DNA from: Entamoeba invadens IP1
Lineage: Eukaryota > Evosea > Mastigamoebida > Endamoebidae
NCBI RefSeq assembly: GCF_000330505.1
Contig: NW_004191761.1
Coordinates: forward strand, 14,789-47,344
Direction: 5' to 3'
Length of the DNA: 32,556 nt
A program made the position numbers and the translations under genes. The notes beneath the pieces are model-generated. The model worked only from the letters and a program-made list of their open reading frames with translations, was not told the origin of the DNA and made no database searches. Shown here piece by piece: positions 18,806 through 29,420 of this stretch. Positions within the stretch are counted from its first letter, which is position 1; the number at the start of each line of letters is the position of its first letter.

Positions 18806-21122
18806 AAAATTATTTATAGTAATAAGTTATTATTTATTTTTTGAATTTTTATTCCAAATATAACAAGAAATTATGTGTTATTTCACATGATTATTTAATG
18901 TTGATTTACGATATTTATTCGAATTTCAAATGATTTTTCGGGATATAAGGATTAAAAAATGATAATTTTTGATTACAAATTGGTTTCGCACATTGTTGTT
19001 TAAAATAGTGCAACTTTAAACTATAAATTTATCCATCACAAATCTTGAAATAACTAACTCAATAATTGTGTTTATTCAAATTTATGTCAAGTATTTTCTT
19101 TGTTTTATCGCAAACTTTTTTGTTTTGTAGCAAGTGACGTTATTTTATGCAAGATTTGATTAGTACTTTTAATCAATTTTAACCATTATATTGTTTAGCA
19201 ATCTCCAAATAAAAACACGAAAATGCTCTTTGCATTTAATTTGTTAAAATAGTATTCATTAATTAAAAATAACTATAACAGTCTTGCATTATTAAAACAA
19301 TTGAACAAAACGGGGTAACCTTACTCTACGTATTTTTAAAAATTTCAAACAAAAACGTCTATTTAAAAACACAAAACACAATTCGTTACAAAATCAATTG
19401 AATAAACGATACATTATAAATTATTTAATATTTTTAACTATAATTGTAAATAATATTATAAGTGACATTTGTTTGTCTATTTCTCATTGATCCATTGTCG
19501 TGGAATAACAGATAGTCGTTAATTTAAAATATTCTTTAAAATTATCTATTTAAAACAAAAATTTTTTTAATATTTTTGTTATTTGATGTATTTGAATAAC
19601 ATTATTATACATTATTGTTATTAAAATCAAATAAATTAAACTATAATAATTATTATATAATCATTCTAGACTCTATATTATTATTGGTAAAATAATAATA
19701 TAAATATAGTTTGTAATCAATTTTAACATCCAAATAATTTAAATTGTCATCTATATAACAACTACATCAAGTACATAAACACTATGTATCTTCGATAATG
19801 ATAATAATATAAATAAGGGTCATTATACCATTTTTGTTATAATTATAATTTAATTTCAATACTATTTTAATAAACAACATTGTGGTATCATCACACTAAT
19901 AGCAAATCACTATGATTATACCATCTTGTAGTAAAGATATGATTGTTGATGTGTTATTGTGTCAAAATTGTCTATTGATAATTACTATTATATATAACAA
20001 TTATAATTATAAAACTATTATAAATAACATGATAAATTATTAATAATATATTAATTTATTTTATTATAAATTATAGTTTAAAGTGTTGTCATAAATATAT
20101 TTGTGTTGTCTTTACACTTGTGTTTTTCTTTGTTTTTCATTATCTCCATACATTTACTATAAGTTTATTGTTTGTTGCCCAAAAATGCATAAATTGAAAA
20201 TGAATAAACAATGGCTGCAAAATAAACAATTGTTTACCAAATACAAATCTTTATATTCTAAATAGATTGCATAAAACACGTTTTGCCTTTTGTTTTTGTT
20301 TGAAAATGATATAAAAACAATTAGAAACAATCAATTCATATATTGCTTCCTCGACAGTGGCACGACTTGAATTTCAACGAGTGATCACAAAACCTCGTGG
20401 TGATCAAAGTTTATTTTAATGCGATTATTTTTATTGTTAAAGTTGATTTTATAAATTTTTCTCGATTTTGTGATTTTTGATACTTTTGAAAATGTATTTT
20501 ACTTATTTTTTGAATATTTTACACTAATTTTCTTTAAGATTTATTTTTCAAAGTCGGAACAAACAAAAGTGTCTTTTCGTCTTATCTTATTTCTTTTACA
20601 GAAAAAATAGTAAAACCCAATTTTTAAATTTTTGTATTTTTCAAAGTTTACAAAAAATCTATTTAATTTCTTTTGTTATTGTTTTTGAGATCAATTGCAT
20701 AATGAAATTTCAATACACCTCAAAGTCTATGTTTTATTTCTTTTTCTTTGTTATTTTATGATGCAATTGATTTTGAATATTCCGGACCAGTATGTTTTAC
20801 GTTGCAGTTATCTCTTTGTTATATTTTATAATTAATTTTATTATTGTAATAAGTTGTGGACATCTCAATAAATGTTTGATCTGACTTTTCCATTGAACTG
20901 TGACTTGTTTCTGAAAAGATCAAGCAAAAAAGTGAACCTTTGTTCATCCCAACTTCAACAAAAATTCATTTTTTACAAGAATTAATAATTTTTACCATAA
21001 AAATTTACTAGAGCCGTCGTTCCAGGGTGTCTAGCTTTTTTTGAAAAAATTAAAGAAAAAAGGTCACATTTACATTACAATTGACTAAGATTTTTATTTT
21101 TTTACAAATTTTGATTTTTCCC
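18806..21122. other. AT-rich filler inside the TTAA element
   Basis: About 2.3 kb with no coding-quality ORF. A GC-richer islet at about 20346-20406 contains two mutually exclusive short stems (see findings). I see nothing else. Confidence 0.5.
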
Positions 21123-21897
21123 GTCCTCGAAGGGTTAAAAAAACAATTAAAAATTTATTCTAATTATTAAAGCATAAAGCAAAAATACATTACATTTTTA
21201 TTTTATATAATAAATATATAAGTCGCAAATTAAATTAACTTTTATTATTTGTTAGCTCAATGCATTGTGCGTACATTTCGTAGCGTAAAACGCCCAATTG
21301 ATACAAAAAGCATTATTATAAATGCTCTGTATATGAATAGTTTATTTATTATAACATGATAAAGAATACAATTCGTTCTCTTTGTTGTAGACAAATATAA
21401 TAATCAAAATTTTTAGCGTTTTTCGACATATTTGTGTTCCTTCTGTCATGGAGTATATTGTCGACTTTAATTTTTTATTCTTCTTTTGAAAAAAAAGATC
21501 AGTTCATCTCAAAGCAAATTTAATTGTCCAATTTTATTTTTTCTTTGTAATACAGTATGTTTAGAACTGTTAATTCTGGAATTAGGGTAATTTTTATTTA
21601 AATGGTGGTTGTGTTTTTATAATGAAATAAATGCAAATAATGGTTGAATTAGTATAGTTATAATAACATTAATCATAACAACAAAATAGTTGATTATTAT
21701 AATTAAATAATACCAATAAATGTGATACTTCTGAAAATGTTTGTAACAAACAGTAAAATTGTACTTAAATAAACTGGAAAATATATCCTAAAAAAGTTTA
21801 TCATTTTCTGAACAAATCAATCAAATATTTGTTTTTTTCTGTTTTTTGGTCTTTTTTTCTAAACTTACACTTTATTGTCCCAATTTACGAAGCCCTG

Positions 21898-22230
21898 CTT
21901 ATACTCGACTGTAAAAATACAACTTGATGTTCAAGTCTGCCAAGCTCAGTTGAACTTGTTGTTTTTTTATTTATTTGATGAAATAAAAGTTGTTTGTTGT
22001 TGAGTCATCATGTTGTGTCTATTTTTAACAGAACATAATGTTTGCTAAACCATTTTTTTACAATAACAGCACCATTCATTGTTGTTGCAAATTCTGAGCT
22101 TAAAAATTAAATTGGTCAATATTTTCAAGTTTTGATTGAAAAAAATGGGATTCATAACAAACAAAATGATATAAAAAACAAAATTAAATAACAAAAATAA
22201 TAACCCATTTTTGTTGATTAATAAGGTCAA
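21898..22230 (+). repeat. Right half of the split dispersed repeat (copy 1)
   Basis: It resumes at the CTTATAC duplication and aligns without gaps at first to 29080 onward (ACTCGACTG... against ACTTGACCT..., then GATGTTCAAGTCT against GATGTTTGAGTCT). It continues through ACAATAACAGCACCATTC against ACAACAACGACACCATTC and AAATAACAAAAATAAT to about 22230/29415. Confidence 0.75.
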
Positions 22231-22590
22231 TAGAATAAAAATGTTTATGGACAAATTTTGGTCGTTTTTTGGTTTAATAATATCTAAAATTATAACTAAT
22301 TTTTAAAAAGGTAAGAAATTTGTCGAACTTTTCACTTTGTCAATTATTTGTTGACTGTAATTATTATTTACACGATAATTAAGAATTTATAATAACTAAA
22401 CTAATAGTTTATTAACATAATAAACCCTGATTTGAAAATATATTGAAACAATATAATTGTTTTTAATAAAATATTTACAAGAGTAAATCATAACTATTAA
22501 TATATATTTTTATTTATTATATTTTTAATTTTTTTAAAAAGTAATTTACATGAAATTTTTATAATTTTTGTGATGTATACAAATATCACG
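22231..22590. other. Upstream region of the TMK gene
   Basis: About 360 bp, AT-rich, no ORF. The functional promoter is presumably at its 3' end. Confidence 0.4.
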
Positions 22591-22591
22591 C

Positions 22592-22613
22592 GTTTAATAA
22601 ATAGAGAAATTCA
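22592..22613 (+). promoter_or_regulatory. Core promoter of the TMK gene
   Basis: A TATA-like GTTTAATAAATA (22592-22603) is followed by AAATTCA (22607-22613), which resembles the Entamoeba initiator AAAAATTCA. The ATG follows 14 nt later. Confidence 0.5.
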
Positions 22614-22626
22614 GTAAAAAGCTTTA

Positions 22627-25600
22627 ATGGGCAAATTTTTATATTTGCTTCAATTGCTATTGATCGGTGTATCCTCTGAAAAATGCGAAGCCGGGTATTA
22701 TCTAAGTGGAGTTGATTGTGTAGAGTGTAAAGATGGATATTATTCAGTTAAAGGAACTGTTGACGAATGCACAAAATGTAACGAGTTGTGTGCGGCCTGC
22801 GATAAAACAAATGGGAATTGCACAAGTTGTGTTAGTGGGTGTAGTTTCAATGGTCGCAGCTGCTCATTGTGTCCAGCTGGGTATTTTTCAAATGGTGGAA
22901 CACAATCATGCACAGTGTGTCATGATGGTTATTACTCGCTTGGTGGTGCTTCTGCGTGTTTAAGTTGTGATTCTACATGTAATAGTTGTGATAAAACCAA
23001 TGGCAACTGCACAACATGTAATTCTGGTAATATCTTGACGGATGGCAGATGCACACTATGTCAGGCAGGGACGTATCAAAATGGCGATGTGTGTGTGGAG
23101 TGTCCGACTAATACATATTCATCAAATGGTTTTGCTTTATGTAGAAAGTGCGACACGACGTGTCTGACATGCAATTCAACGAATGGGTATTGCACATCGT
23201 GTCAAATTGGATATGCCACCAACAACGAAGTGTGTACAATGTGTGCAAGTGGATATTATGAGCACAATAACGCATGCAAGCCGTGTGAGAATGGGACGCA
23301 TTCATCGACAGGTGGGAGCACTGAATGCAAGCCGTGTCAGGGTGGGTATTACAGTCTGATTGGGTATTCTGAGTGTGTACATTGTGATGGTCTGTGTGGT
23401 GATCACTGTGATACTGCAAGTGGGAAGTGTCTGAGTTGCATAAGTGGATATGTCTTACAACCAACAGGCGAGTGTGTTGGCTGTGAAGGTGGGCAATATG
23501 CAAATACAGCAACAAACAGCTGCAAGTTGTGTGCTGCTGGAACGTATTCAGAACAGAATGCGACGTCTTGTACAAGTTGTGTTGAAGGGTACTATTCCTT
23601 TGAAGGTGCCACCAGATGTAAGGCATGTGCATCTGTTTGCAACACCTGCAACAAAACAACTGGTGTGTGTCTGACATGCTATACTGGATATCAACTGAAC
23701 GCTTCGCAGAGCTGTGAGATATGCCAACGTGGAACACACTCGTATGGCATAAAATGTGTTGATTGTGAAGAGATGAAATACCAAAGTGAGGAGGGGCAGT
23801 CTCTCTGTCTTGCATGCAACACAAACTGTGCGTCGTGTGATAAAACAAATGGAAAGTGCACCACATGCAAAGCTGGATATGGTTATGATGATGGAAATTG
23901 TACATTGTGTCATGATGGCAACTATTCCACAGGTGGGACTGGCAGTTGCAAACCATGTCCAATTGTTTGTGAAAAATGCATCAGAGAAAGTGGCGTGTGC
24001 TCGTTGTGTCCATCTGGTTTTAAGAAAATTGGAGATAATTGTACATCTTGTTCATCAAATGGAAATTGCAATTCGTGTAATTCAAACGAAAATGAGAGCA
24101 ACAGGGTGTGTGTTGAATGTGCAGAGAATTACTATTTAAATGATGAAGACAACAGCTGCAACTTGTGCAACACAATTGATCCCAATTGTGTGAAATGTTC
24201 ACAAAGTGCAAAAGTGTGTGTTGCATGCAAAGACGACTTTGTGACAGATGGCACTTCGTGTTACAAATGTGGTGCAAGCGAAGTCAAAATCGACACACAA
24301 AGCTGCATGAAATGTTATGACGCCATCAACAACTGCAACGACTGCACTTTCACAAACACCACCTTTGTGTGTGTTAGATGTTTTGCGCCATATGCGGTGT
24401 CAACTAACAGCAAGTCGTGTGTGTTGGGTTACACCGAAGGTACTTATTACAACTACGACATAAAGACCTCAACATTGAATTATGATAATTGTGTGAGACA
24501 GGTGAACGCAACGTGCATACAATGTAAAAACAGCAATCTGCTTGTCAACGGGAGTTGCATTGGTGTTGAAAGTAACTGCGTAAGACACTCGACAACGACG
24601 TGTGATGTGTGTGCGACAGAAATCATCACAACTACAAACTGTGGAGAAATCACAAATAACTGCAAATACACAAAAATAGTGAATGGCGTTGGTGAGTGTC
24701 TCCAATGTCAAAGTGACGAGTTGTGTGGACTGCAACAACAGCACTGCGCAATATCAAACAACTCGTTTTGTTATTTGGCAGCAACTGGATATTCTTCAAC
24801 AACAAATGGAATAATGGAGTGTATGAGTGGCAGTGTTTGTATTCAAATCAGGTCTGATGAAATTGATTATAAGTGTTATAATCCATATGTGTTTGATGGC
24901 AATTACAAATGTCATGACGATGTCAAATGCAGCACAACCAAGTCAAGTGATTGTGTTGAATGCGTCACAAATCACCACATTGAAGACTACGCATGCACAC
25001 AAAACACAATTGCAAATTGTGAAATCCAAAACAAAGACATCTGCATTAAATGTGATGCAACTACAATCACATCAAATGGGAAGTGTTACTCAACTGACAA
25101 TTTGGATTGCGCCGAGTTTGATGATGTGTGCAAAAAGTGTTCAGCAGACAAATACAAAACACTTGAGAAATGTGAGTTGGTTGAAACACAATTCCCATCA
25201 TGCCAGTCTGTTATTGGAGAACACTGTGCTGAGTGTAAATATAACAACAATTTAATCGACGGCATTTGTGTGACAAACACACTACAAAACACAACAAACA
25301 ATTATTTTAAATACATTTCAAATCAATTGCAAAACACACAACAAAAAAATTATAAAAGTGGCACCAAAATATTATTAAAATTGGAAGAAAAAGACGAGTC
25401 GAATTGCATTGAAAAGAGTTCAAAAGGGTGTTTGCGATGTGCTGACACGTATTACATTGAAAACGGCGTTTGTGTGAAGTGCGAATACCCCTGCACACAC
25501 TGCTCAAATCTGACATTCTGCACAAAGTGTGACCAATACTCGTATCCAAACACAAATGGGAATTGCACAACTCTTGGAGAAATCATTACAACATGTTTGG

Positions 25601-27411
25601 CGATGATGCCAAATTACGATGGATGCGCTATTTGCAAAGATGGATACAAACGATCCACCGATGGCAAAAGTTGTGACAAATGCGATGAATCTTGTGCAAC
25701 ATGTGATGTCTTTGGTAATTGTATTGACTGCAACAACACATTCTATCGAGTTGATACAAGTGACAAATACTGCAGACCACAAAGTGAGTTAATTGGATGT
25801 GTCAATTCGAGTACTTATGGCTGCTTGATATGTGGCGATGGGTATTATTTACACACAAATGTGTGTGATAAGTGTGATGACAATTGCACACTCTGTACAT
25901 CACTGACAGAGTGCACAAGTTGTGTTGTAACACATATTTTAGTCGACTCACAGTGTGTCCATTTCTCGAGTATTTTAAATTGTGTTTCTGCATCAGACAA
26001 CAAGTGCATGCAATGTGCTGACAATTTCAAAGTCAATACAGAAGGCACTCAATGCGACAAAAAGACGAACTATGGCTTGGTCGTTGTTCTTCCAATTCTT
26101 TGTATATTATTATTAGTAATAATACTATTTATTATTATTATAACAACGTTGATCGTTATACACCGAAATCACAAAAAAGAACAAGAAAAAGGAATTTGCG
26201 TGTTTGAAATGAAACGTTCGAATGTTTCAATGAAAGTACTCAAAAATGGGGTATTAACAAACAAAACTGAAATTAATTACAACGACTCGAATGAATTTAT
26301 TCCAGTGGAAGCGGAGAGTAAAGAACTTCTTTGTGTTGGGAACAAAAAAAAAGGAAATCTAAAAGTTCAAATCACCACACAAAGTTCTTCTGAGAAATAC
26401 ACAATCAGAACAGAACCAAAAATAGTGACTTTGAAGAGTGGATTTGCATGTGAATTTGAAGTCTTTTTAACTCCCCATTGTACACTCAGTTTGGAAGACA
26501 AAATCGCGATTGTCACTTTAGATATATCAACAGGGGAAATGGCGACTTTCCCAATAAATTTGTTTGTTAAAACAGAGAAGACGACGCGACTTGACTTCGA
26601 TGATATCGTTGAAGAGAAGAAACTTGGGGAAGGGTCTTTTGGTATTGTCTACAAAGGAAAATATGAAGGCGCTGTTGTTGCTATTAAGAAGATGAAAGAA
26701 GCAAATAACACTACAAGTTCAATTGCTGAATTCGAGAAAGAAGTTTCTATGTTAGACAAATTTAGAAGTGATTACATCATTCACTTCTATGGCGCTGTTT
26801 TTATACCAAACAAGATTTGCATGGTCACCGAATTTGCAAAATTTGGCAGTTTACAAGACTTAATTAAAAACAAAAGAAGTGAAAAAATCGAGACTAAGTT
26901 GCGAGTAAAAATGATGATAGACGCAGCTAAAGGAATTCTGTATTTACATTCAAATGGGATATTACACAGAGACATCAAGCCAGACAACATTCTTGTGTTA
27001 TCACTTGATGTAAATGAAAAAGTCAATGCTAAATTGACAGACTTTGGATCATCAAGAAATATCAATATGCTGCAAACTAACATGACATTCACTAAAGGTA
27101 TTGGAACACCAAAATATATGGCGCCTGAGGTGTTAGACAGAAAGAAATACAAAAAAGCGTCAGATGTCTATTCGTTTGCTATAACTATGTTTGAGGTGTT
27201 ACAATGGGATTTTGTGTTCAAAAAAGATGATGAGAGGTTTCAACATGTCTGGAATATCGCCGATTTCATTTCTAATGGTAAACGATTTGCCAGACCAAAT
27301 AATATTTCGATGAATGAATTTGATATCATTCAAAATGCTTGGGCACAAGACCCCAAAGATCGAATTTTAATTGGAAAAGTTATTGAAAAACTGGAGGAAT
27401 TAAATCATTGA
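22627..27411 (+). CDS. Receptor-like transmembrane kinase, TMK family
   Basis: Intact 1594-residue type I membrane protein. Residues 1-17 are a signal peptide. Residues about 18-1140 are an extracellular Cys-rich domain with dozens of CXXC units; the first half repeats CDKTNGNCTSC-like modules (growth-factor-receptor/furin-like), and the second half is more diverged. A single hydrophobic helix spans about 1149-1178, followed by a basic stop-transfer HRNHKKE. After a beta-rich juxtamembrane region of about 140 residues comes a tyrosine-kinase-like-group kinase domain (about 1322-1590). All catalytic elements are present: G-loop GEGSFG 1334-1339, VAIK Lys1354, probable helix-C Glu1372, HRDIKPDN with Asp1449, DFG 1472-1474, and APE 1499-1501. 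IKPDN after HRD points to Ser/Thr rather than Tyr specificity. Entamoeba TMKs are thought to act as surface receptors in growth and phagocytosis; the ligand is unknown. It is the best guide to the pseudogene at 2776-4657. Confidence 0.96.
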   Translation: MGKFLYLLQLLLIGVSSEKCEAGYYLSGVDCVECKDGYYSVKGTVDECTKCNELCAACDKTNGNCTSCVSGCSFNGRSCSLCPAGYFSNGGTQSCTVCHDGYYSLGGASACLSCDSTCNSCDKTNGNCTTCNSGNILTDGRCTLCQAGTYQNGDVCVECPTNTYSSNGFALCRKCDTTCLTCNSTNGYCTSCQIGYATNNEVCTMCASGYYEHNNACKPCENGTHSSTGGSTECKPCQGGYYSLIGYSECVHCDGLCGDHCDTASGKCLSCISGYVLQPTGECVGCEGGQYANTATNSCKLCAAGTYSEQNATSCTSCVEGYYSFEGATRCKACASVCNTCNKTTGVCLTCYTGYQLNASQSCEICQRGTHSYGIKCVDCEEMKYQSEEGQSLCLACNTNCASCDKTNGKCTTCKAGYGYDDGNCTLCHDGNYSTGGTGSCKPCPIVCEKCIRESGVCSLCPSGFKKIGDNCTSCSSNGNCNSCNSNENESNRVCVECAENYYLNDEDNSCNLCNTIDPNCVKCSQSAKVCVACKDDFVTDGTSCYKCGASEVKIDTQSCMKCYDAINNCNDCTFTNTTFVCVRCFAPYAVSTNSKSCVLGYTEGTYYNYDIKTSTLNYDNCVRQVNATCIQCKNSNLLVNGSCIGVESNCVRHSTTTCDVCATEIITTTNCGEITNNCKYTKIVNGVGECLQCQSDELCGLQQQHCAISNNSFCYLAATGYSSTTNGIMECMSGSVCIQIRSDEIDYKCYNPYVFDGNYKCHDDVKCSTTKSSDCVECVTNHHIEDYACTQNTIANCEIQNKDICIKCDATTITSNGKCYSTDNLDCAEFDDVCKKCSADKYKTLEKCELVETQFPSCQSVIGEHCAECKYNNNLIDGICVTNTLQNTTNNYFKYISNQLQNTQQKNYKSGTKILLKLEEKDESNCIEKSSKGCLRCADTYYIENGVCVKCEYPCTHCSNLTFCTKCDQYSYPNTNGNCTTLGEIITTCLAMMPNYDGCAICKDGYKRSTDGKSCDKCDESCATCDVFGNCIDCNNTFYRVDTSDKYCRPQSELIGCVNSSTYGCLICGDGYYLHTNVCDKCDDNCTLCTSLTECTSCVVTHILVDSQCVHFSSILNCVSASDNKCMQCADNFKVNTEGTQCDKKTNYGLVVVLPILCILLLVIILFIIIITTLIVIHRNHKKEQEKGICVFEMKRSNVSMKVLKNGVLTNKTEINYNDSNEFIPVEAESKELLCVGNKKKGNLKVQITTQSSSEKYTIRTEPKIVTLKSGFACEFEVFLTPHCTLSLEDKIAIVTLDISTGEMATFPINLFVKTEKTTRLDFDDIVEEKKLGEGSFGIVYKGKYEGAVVAIKKMKEANNTTSSIAEFEKEVSMLDKFRSDYIIHFYGAVFIPNKICMVTEFAKFGSLQDLIKNKRSEKIETKLRVKMMIDAAKGILYLHSNGILHRDIKPDNILVLSLDVNEKVNAKLTDFGSSRNINMLQTNMTFTKGIGTPKYMAPEVLDRKKYKKASDVYSFAITMFEVLQWDFVFKKDDERFQHVWNIADFISNGKRFARPNNISMNEFDIIQNAWAQDPKDRILIGKVIEKLEELNH

Positions 27412-28404
27412 TTTATTTTCAATATTCTTTATTTAATTTTTTTTTCATGTTACTACAACAAGTCAATAAAAATAAGTCCAGTTCGTTTAAAATTATAGTA
27501 AAATATAATATTTATTGTTATAAAATGAATAACATTTTTTATAAATTAAAAAACATTAATTAGAAACCAAAAAATAAAAATATAAATACTTGTAAAAATA
27601 AACAATAAAATACAATCTTTTGGTTTAGATATTTGTAATTTACTTGTCACCCATCCTATTTTTTAAATCAGTAAAACATTTTTTGTAAAGGTGTCAATGT
27701 GTATAACCATGTTTTAAAAATAAATAAAAAACTTGTTCGATATTATTCAAATGGTATTTAAATAATAAGTCGAAATTTGGTTACTTGTCTAAACCCCAAT
27801 ACCACATTTGTATTGAGCTGTTTTATTTACGCATTTAATCTACTAATGAGATGATTTATTGTAATTAAATAACTTATAATTATTATCAAAAGGATGTGAT
27901 TCCAATTTATAACCTTTGCATTAAAGCGTAAAAAACGTGAAAATTAAGTAAGCTTAATACTATTAAGACACTTAAATATAGTTAATAATTAGTTATTGAT
28001 TAAATTTAAAACGAATTATTCTTATGACAATTACTTGGTCTTTGATTTGTTTGGTTACATGTAAATTATTCTATTTAAAAACTCATAACATTACAAAGAA
28101 CAATTACCATTCGTTTTATCATGTGCTACACATATAAAGCTTATTGTTTGTGATAACTTATTAATAATCTAAATTTTATGTTTCAACAATATAATAAACA
28201 ATTGTAATTTAAATAATGATAAGTTGAAAATACTCATTCAAATATCTTTTAAAATTGTTGCGCACTTACTGATTGTTAAACAACACTTGAAAAGTTATTT
28301 CAAATAATCATTTAAAAAATACCAGTTAATATTGTTTTAATATTTTATCAATTTTTATTATTTTTTCAATAAAATAGTTAAAAGTTCATAAAATTATTAA
28401 AACT
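27412..28404. other. Downstream spacer of the TMK gene
   Basis: About 1 kb, AT-rich. Immediately after the stop codon a T-rich tract (27415-27450) suits an Entamoeba 3' end. There is no ORF or clear repeat. Confidence 0.45.
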
Positions 28405-28653
28405 TACAGCCAAAGGCGTCTATTTGTCGTAATTATAATTGTCGAACTTGCTTAATTGTCGCACAACTGGCCAATCATTTGGGTGTACGACAATTAAATA
28501 TTTTGTTCTGGAATCTGTAACTTTTGTTGAATAAAAAACTAATTTTTTATAAAAAATAAATTTTAATATTAAAAAAATTACAAAATTCACCATTTAGGAC
28601 AAATAGATACCTTTATCTGTTGGATTCACGACAAATAAACGCATTTGACTGTA
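28405..28653. mobile_element. Mariner-like MITE, TA target duplication
   Basis: A 245-bp element (28407-28651). The left terminus CAGCCAAAGGCGTCTATTTG, continuing TCGT, matches the reverse complement of the right terminus, CAGTCAAATGCGTTTATTTG, also continuing TCGT; there are 3 mismatches in 24. TA dinucleotides lie directly outside both ends (28405-28406, 28652-28653). TA duplication with CAG-starting ends is typical of Tc1/mariner. Inner AATTGTCG/CGACAATT repeats give further fold-back. There is no ORF. Confidence 0.85.
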
Positions 28654-28741
28654 ATATTTTTGAAATTTTTAAATAATAAAATTTATCTAAAATGTTATTT
28701 AATATAAAGTCAGTTTAAAAACCTTATTGATTCAAAAATTT

Positions 28742-29420
28742 TTATTTATTTATTTTCCTTTTAAAAAAGCAAAATTAAGATGTTTGAAAAAATATTATTA
28801 TTATTTAAAATATTTTCTAATAACACAACCAAAAACATAAATGGGGTTAAAGTCATTTAGCCAATCATTTCATTTTCTTTTCTGTTTGTCAAAAAAATAA
28901 TAACATTATTGTTATTATTTACCCAAAATAACAGGAAAATACCATTAACGAACTGAGTTTTTGGATCATTTTCTTTGAGAATTTCGCTTTTGGTCGTAAA
29001 TATTTTTTCAGCTTTTTAAACAAACTCTTTTGGGAGAGTAAATTGACATCCACATTGTAAGGACATTTTACATGAATAATTTTTACTTGACCTACGAATT
29101 ACATTTCGATGTTTGAGTCTTTCAACTGTGGTGTTTTTGATTGTGATTTGTTTTATTTTGATGATATCCAAGTTGGTTGTTGTCAAATTATCGTGTTGTA
29201 TTTATCACTTTACAAAAAAAAATGTTCGCCCAACTACTGTTTACAACAACGACACCATTCCATTTTATATCAGATAATGTATGAATGTAAAAATAATTAA
29301 ATTGGTTATTTTGTCTAAATTTGTTTTGATTGAAATATTTTTCAAGCGAAAAATATTTTATGAAAACAAAACCAAATAACAAAAATAATTTATTTTTGTA
29401 GATAAACAAGGTTACAAAAC
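28742..29420 (+). repeat. Unsplit copy of the dispersed repeat (copy 2)
   Basis: About 680 bp. Its first half matches 15582-15910 and its second half matches 21898-22230, with no insertion at the junction. The equivalent of the CTTATAC site is TTTTTAC at 29080-29086. It therefore serves as an empty-site reference for the element at 15911-21897. Short open stretches within (29109-29300 plus strand, 29188-29409 minus strand) are not convincing genes. Confidence 0.8.

Larger units (their letters stand above)
16046..21138. mobile_element. TTAA-flanked element, piggyBac-like, 5.1 kb
   Basis: TTAA at 16046-16049 is followed by CCCTTCGAGGAC (16050-16061). The exact reverse complement GTCCTCGAAGGG (21123-21134) is followed by TTAA (21135-21138). 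The pairing extends imperfectly into A/T-rich sequence. TTAA target duplications with CCC-starting termini are typical of piggyBac elements. There is no transposase ORF in the 5085 bp between; the region holds an actin pseudogene, a cluster of CTGAGGAT motifs and AT-rich filler. It may be a decayed or non-autonomous element. Less likely, the two tips belong to separate elements. Confidence 0.65.
15911..21897. mobile_element. hAT-like insertion, 6.0 kb in its present form
   Basis: The left terminus CATTGCTTCGCAAATTGGGA (15911-15930), continuing to AAAGTGTAAG, is matched in reverse complement by the right terminus CAGGGCTTCGTAAATTGGGA, also continuing to AAAGTGTAAG (21863-21897). Directly outside are identical CTTATAC heptamers (15904-15910 and 21898-21904); an eighth position differs. 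A CAGGG-type terminus and a 7-8 bp duplication fit the hAT superfamily. No transposase ORF is present. Subtracting the inner TTAA-flanked segment leaves about 0.9 kb, so the original element was probably non-autonomous. Confidence 0.8.

Noticed and set aside
20341..20406. Possible U4 snRNA-like CAGTGGCA
   Set aside because: Only eight bases agree; the 5' stem-loop and Sm site expected for U4 are absent.
22045..22254. Minus-strand hydrophobic open frame in the repeat's right half
   Set aside because: The homologous copy at 29188-29409 keeps only loose similarity, as expected of aligned non-coding repeats; no promoter seen.
23108..23962. Long minus-strand open frame (284 codons) opposite the TMK ectodomain
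   Set aside because: It is the antisense shadow of the Cys-rich repeats: its His/Cys/Ser-rich composition mirrors the CXXC coding pattern, and the sense frame is clearly the real gene.
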